From NCBI GenBank assembly GCA_015478945.1, contig JABUQX010095719.1:15001-25000 (forward strand): a DNA stretch of 10,000 nucleotides. The letters are read 5' to 3'. The number at the start of each line of letters is the position of its first letter. The stretch's first letter is position 1. The notes beneath the pieces are model-generated. The model had not been told where the DNA came from, searched no databases, and worked only from the letters and a program-made list of their open reading frames with translations. The position numbers were made by a program, and so were the translations under genes. The stretch is from Trachelipus rathkii (taxonomy: Eukaryota; Arthropoda; Malacostraca; Isopoda; Trachelipodidae). This document shows, one piece after another, positions 8,046-10,000 of the stretch.

Positions 8046-9114
8046 ATGGCTAATAATATGTATACAACCCAGGAACTGACGGATATGGTTGAGGTGTTTA
8101 TTCTTGAGGGCAAGAGTGCCCACAGAGCTACGGAGGTGTATAGACGGAGATATCCAGATCGTTTGGAACCCCATCCCACTATAGTGTACAGATTGCACAC
8201 AGGTTTTCAAGAATAACGTTCGACCAACTGACCATCTCACCACCCAAGTCAACCTCGCACCCGTACCCCTGACATGGAGTTTGACTTTCAATTGTATACC
8301 ACGGAACACCCAACACCCAACAACCTACTTACGGCAGACAGGAACGTTACGGTCCATTCTACATATGTACAACATTTTTCATTACAGAGCACACTTTGTG
8401 CACGGTCTGCATCCCGGCGATCCCGGACGTTGGTTGTAGTTCGTAGTCCAAATGTGTTCCATGTTTGACAATAAACTTGACGCGCAGCTCCGTATTTTGT
8501 GGACGGATGAGGCCAGGTTTACCAATATTGGCACGATTAATGGGTGGAATTATCGGTATTGGACCAAGGAAAATACCGCATATCACCTACAGCACGCGAA
8601 ACCAGGTAGTTTACTCCATAAATGTGTAGTGTGAACTGCTAGATAATATGCTGATCGGTCGGACATTTACCATAGAAACCTAGATAGCGCATGAAATCAA
8701 GAATTTCTGGATACCACTTTCTCAGACCTTCCTCGTGACGTACCATTACAGATACGTCAAAATTTGTACTACCAGCATGAAGGATACCCAGCACATACCG
8801 CAAGGTCTGTGCAACATCATCTAAACGTAACACAACCCGGTAGGTGGATAGGAACATGGGGTCCTATTCCGTGGCCTCCTAGATCAACAGACCTTACTCA
8901 ACTAGAGTATTACCTGTGGGGATACCTGAAGAACCGTGTCTACGGTGGGTACAAAACACCGGTAGCATCAGTTAATTACCTCTTAAGTCGAATCACTCAC
9001 GCTTGTCCGATAGTCGACTCCGAAAATATGTCATTGACAACATGACAAGGGTGGACCAGACTGGCTGAACTTTGCGTATGGAATAAGAGCAGACATTTCG
9101 CGCACCGCGTATAA
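8046..9114 (+). pseudogene. Tc1/mariner-type (DD41-spaced) transposase pseudogene
   Basis: An intact copy would cut and paste the flanking inverted repeats. An N-terminal frame from ATG 8046 to TAA 8214-8216 (56 codons) contains MYTTQELTDMVEVF and TEVYRRRYPDR, the helix-turn-helix start seen in many insect transposases of this group. Reading then shifts frame: RTRTPDMEF (about 8260), HGLHPGDPGRW (about 8400, then TAG), LWTDEARF with the first catalytic Asp at 8506-8508, WNYRYW (about 8545), and KPGSLLHKCVV ending at TGA (8632-8634). A further shift gives YYQHEGYPAHTAR, where the usual second Asp is Glu (8779-8781), then GRWIGTWGPI and STDLTQLEYYLWGYLKNRVY with the third acidic residue at 8905-8907. 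HFAHRV and a stop close it at 9114. About 345 codons would be spanned, the usual size. The second-Asp change and several stops make it dead. Confidence 0.9.
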
Positions 9115-9316
9115 TGTATGCATGCATATACGATGAAGAATGTACTACATATATCAGAAGGTAATACAGGAAAGGATTTCATACTGTACCGAAATAATAC
9201 TTATGTATGGACTGTAAATAAACTGGTGTGTTACAGTTATAAATCATTTCTGCTATAAATCAGAACTGTTCATCGTAACTAACTATTAATGTACCTAATA
9301 TAAACATTACGCGCTG

Positions 9317-9619
9317 TATATGGAGAGTTTCGGCCTTCATTCACCATGTTCTAAACCTATTATAACTAACATTTGTTGGTAACTATTACGGCAGCAGCAC
9401 GTATTTTTCCGCGTGTATTGAGAGGTAACTACCATTTGAATCGAGATGACTGTCTCTATGAACCCTAAATAATTTCTGCCATAAAATGCAATTTAATTAT
9501 TGGAACCACACGGTTTTATTGAAAATTCGAAGGTTCATGAGCAATTCGCATACTGAGACCCTCTTTATTCCTACAAATTTCTTAATAATTGACATTATTA
9601 CGGAAATATTCCGTTGTTG
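9317..9619 (-). repeat. Right inverted terminal repeat
   Basis: Reverse complement of the left arm. Read inward it shows CAACAACGGAATATTTCCG, then AGTATGCGAATT, ATGGCAGAAATTAT, AATAGTTAC and GTTAGTTATAATA, in the same order as on the left. Similarity fades inside 9317. Confidence 0.85.
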
Positions 9620-9634
9620 CACCTTAGCTGAGAC

Positions 9635-9677
9635 CACACACACACACACCTACACACACACCCACACACACACACAC

Positions 9678-9774
<97 letters not shown>
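9635..9774. repeat. Compound (CA)n(TA)n microsatellite
   Basis: CA repeats 9635-9722 with CCTA and CCCA interruptions, passing without a break into TA repeats 9722-9774. Confidence 0.95.
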
Positions 9775-9775
<1 letters not shown>

Positions 9776-9832
9776 CGTATGTATATGGGTATATATAATA
9801 TATATAAATATATATATATATACTTTGTTCTT

Positions 9833-9881
<49 letters not shown>

Positions 9882-9882
9882 C

Positions 9883-9922
<40 letters not shown>

Positions 9923-9939
9923 TATAATATAACCAATAA

Positions 9940-9984
<45 letters not shown>
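9775..9984. repeat. Interrupted (TA)n array
   Basis: TA tracts at about 9790-9822, 9839-9880, 9885-9920 and 9941-9984, separated by short islands such as ACATAAT (9880) and AACCAATAACCA (9930). Confidence 0.9.
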
Positions 9985-9988
<4 letters not shown>

Positions 9989-10000
9989 CGTTTTTTCTTA

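Noticed and set aside
8018..9182. Minus-strand frames across the transposase (8022-8309, 8359-8586, 8639-8857, 8997-9182)
   Set aside because: The plus strand carries the ordered transposase motifs; these are shadows.

Overview
This is eukaryotic repeat-rich DNA, most likely from an arthropod and probably an insect. I infer this from the transposon families present: a gag-plus-endonuclease non-LTR retrotransposon of the Jockey/I type, a Tc1/mariner transposase of a kind common in insects, hAT-type termini, a tRNA-derived SINE and very long (TA)n tracts. There is no host gene with convincing exons, no bacterial-style operon and no recognisable functional RNA gene. Species cannot be named from this window.

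Layout: 1-217 is one terminus of a hAT-like element that runs off the left edge. It abuts a decayed LINE lying on the minus strand from about 3640 down to 219. The LINE reads ORF1 (gag-like, with three zinc-knuckle remnants near 3090-3240), then a junction carrying a perfect 26-bp palindrome, then ORF2 (endonuclease domain 1320-700, then the linker towards the reverse transcriptase). The reverse transcriptase itself is outside the window or lost. 3641-4215 is AT-rich with a short 36-bp tandem repeat. 4216-4430 is a tRNA-derived SINE with a poly(A) tail. 4431-5340 is unassigned. 5341-7505 alternates long (TA)n tracts with small islands: a hairpin, a tRNA-like T arm, a 104-codon minus-strand ORF with a zinc ribbon resembling the N-terminus of Merlin/IS1595-type transposases, and one end of a second, different hAT-like element.

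7506-9619 is the best-defined unit: a roughly 2.1-kb Tc1/mariner-type element. Inverted terminal repeats of about 0.3 kb (7506-7833 and 9317-9619) flank a broken transposase pseudogene (8046-9114). The spacing between the second and third catalytic positions is 41 residues. Both ends of this element sit next to microsatellite DNA. 9635-9984 is (CA)n passing into interrupted (TA)n.

The parts do not form a pathway. The window is a layered deposit of mobile elements, mostly dead, in which simple TA repeats seem to act as landing sites or edges. The items most worth checking are the long inverted repeats of the mariner-type element, the uninterrupted zinc-ribbon ORF at 6033-6347, and the palindrome at the LINE ORF1/ORF2 junction.
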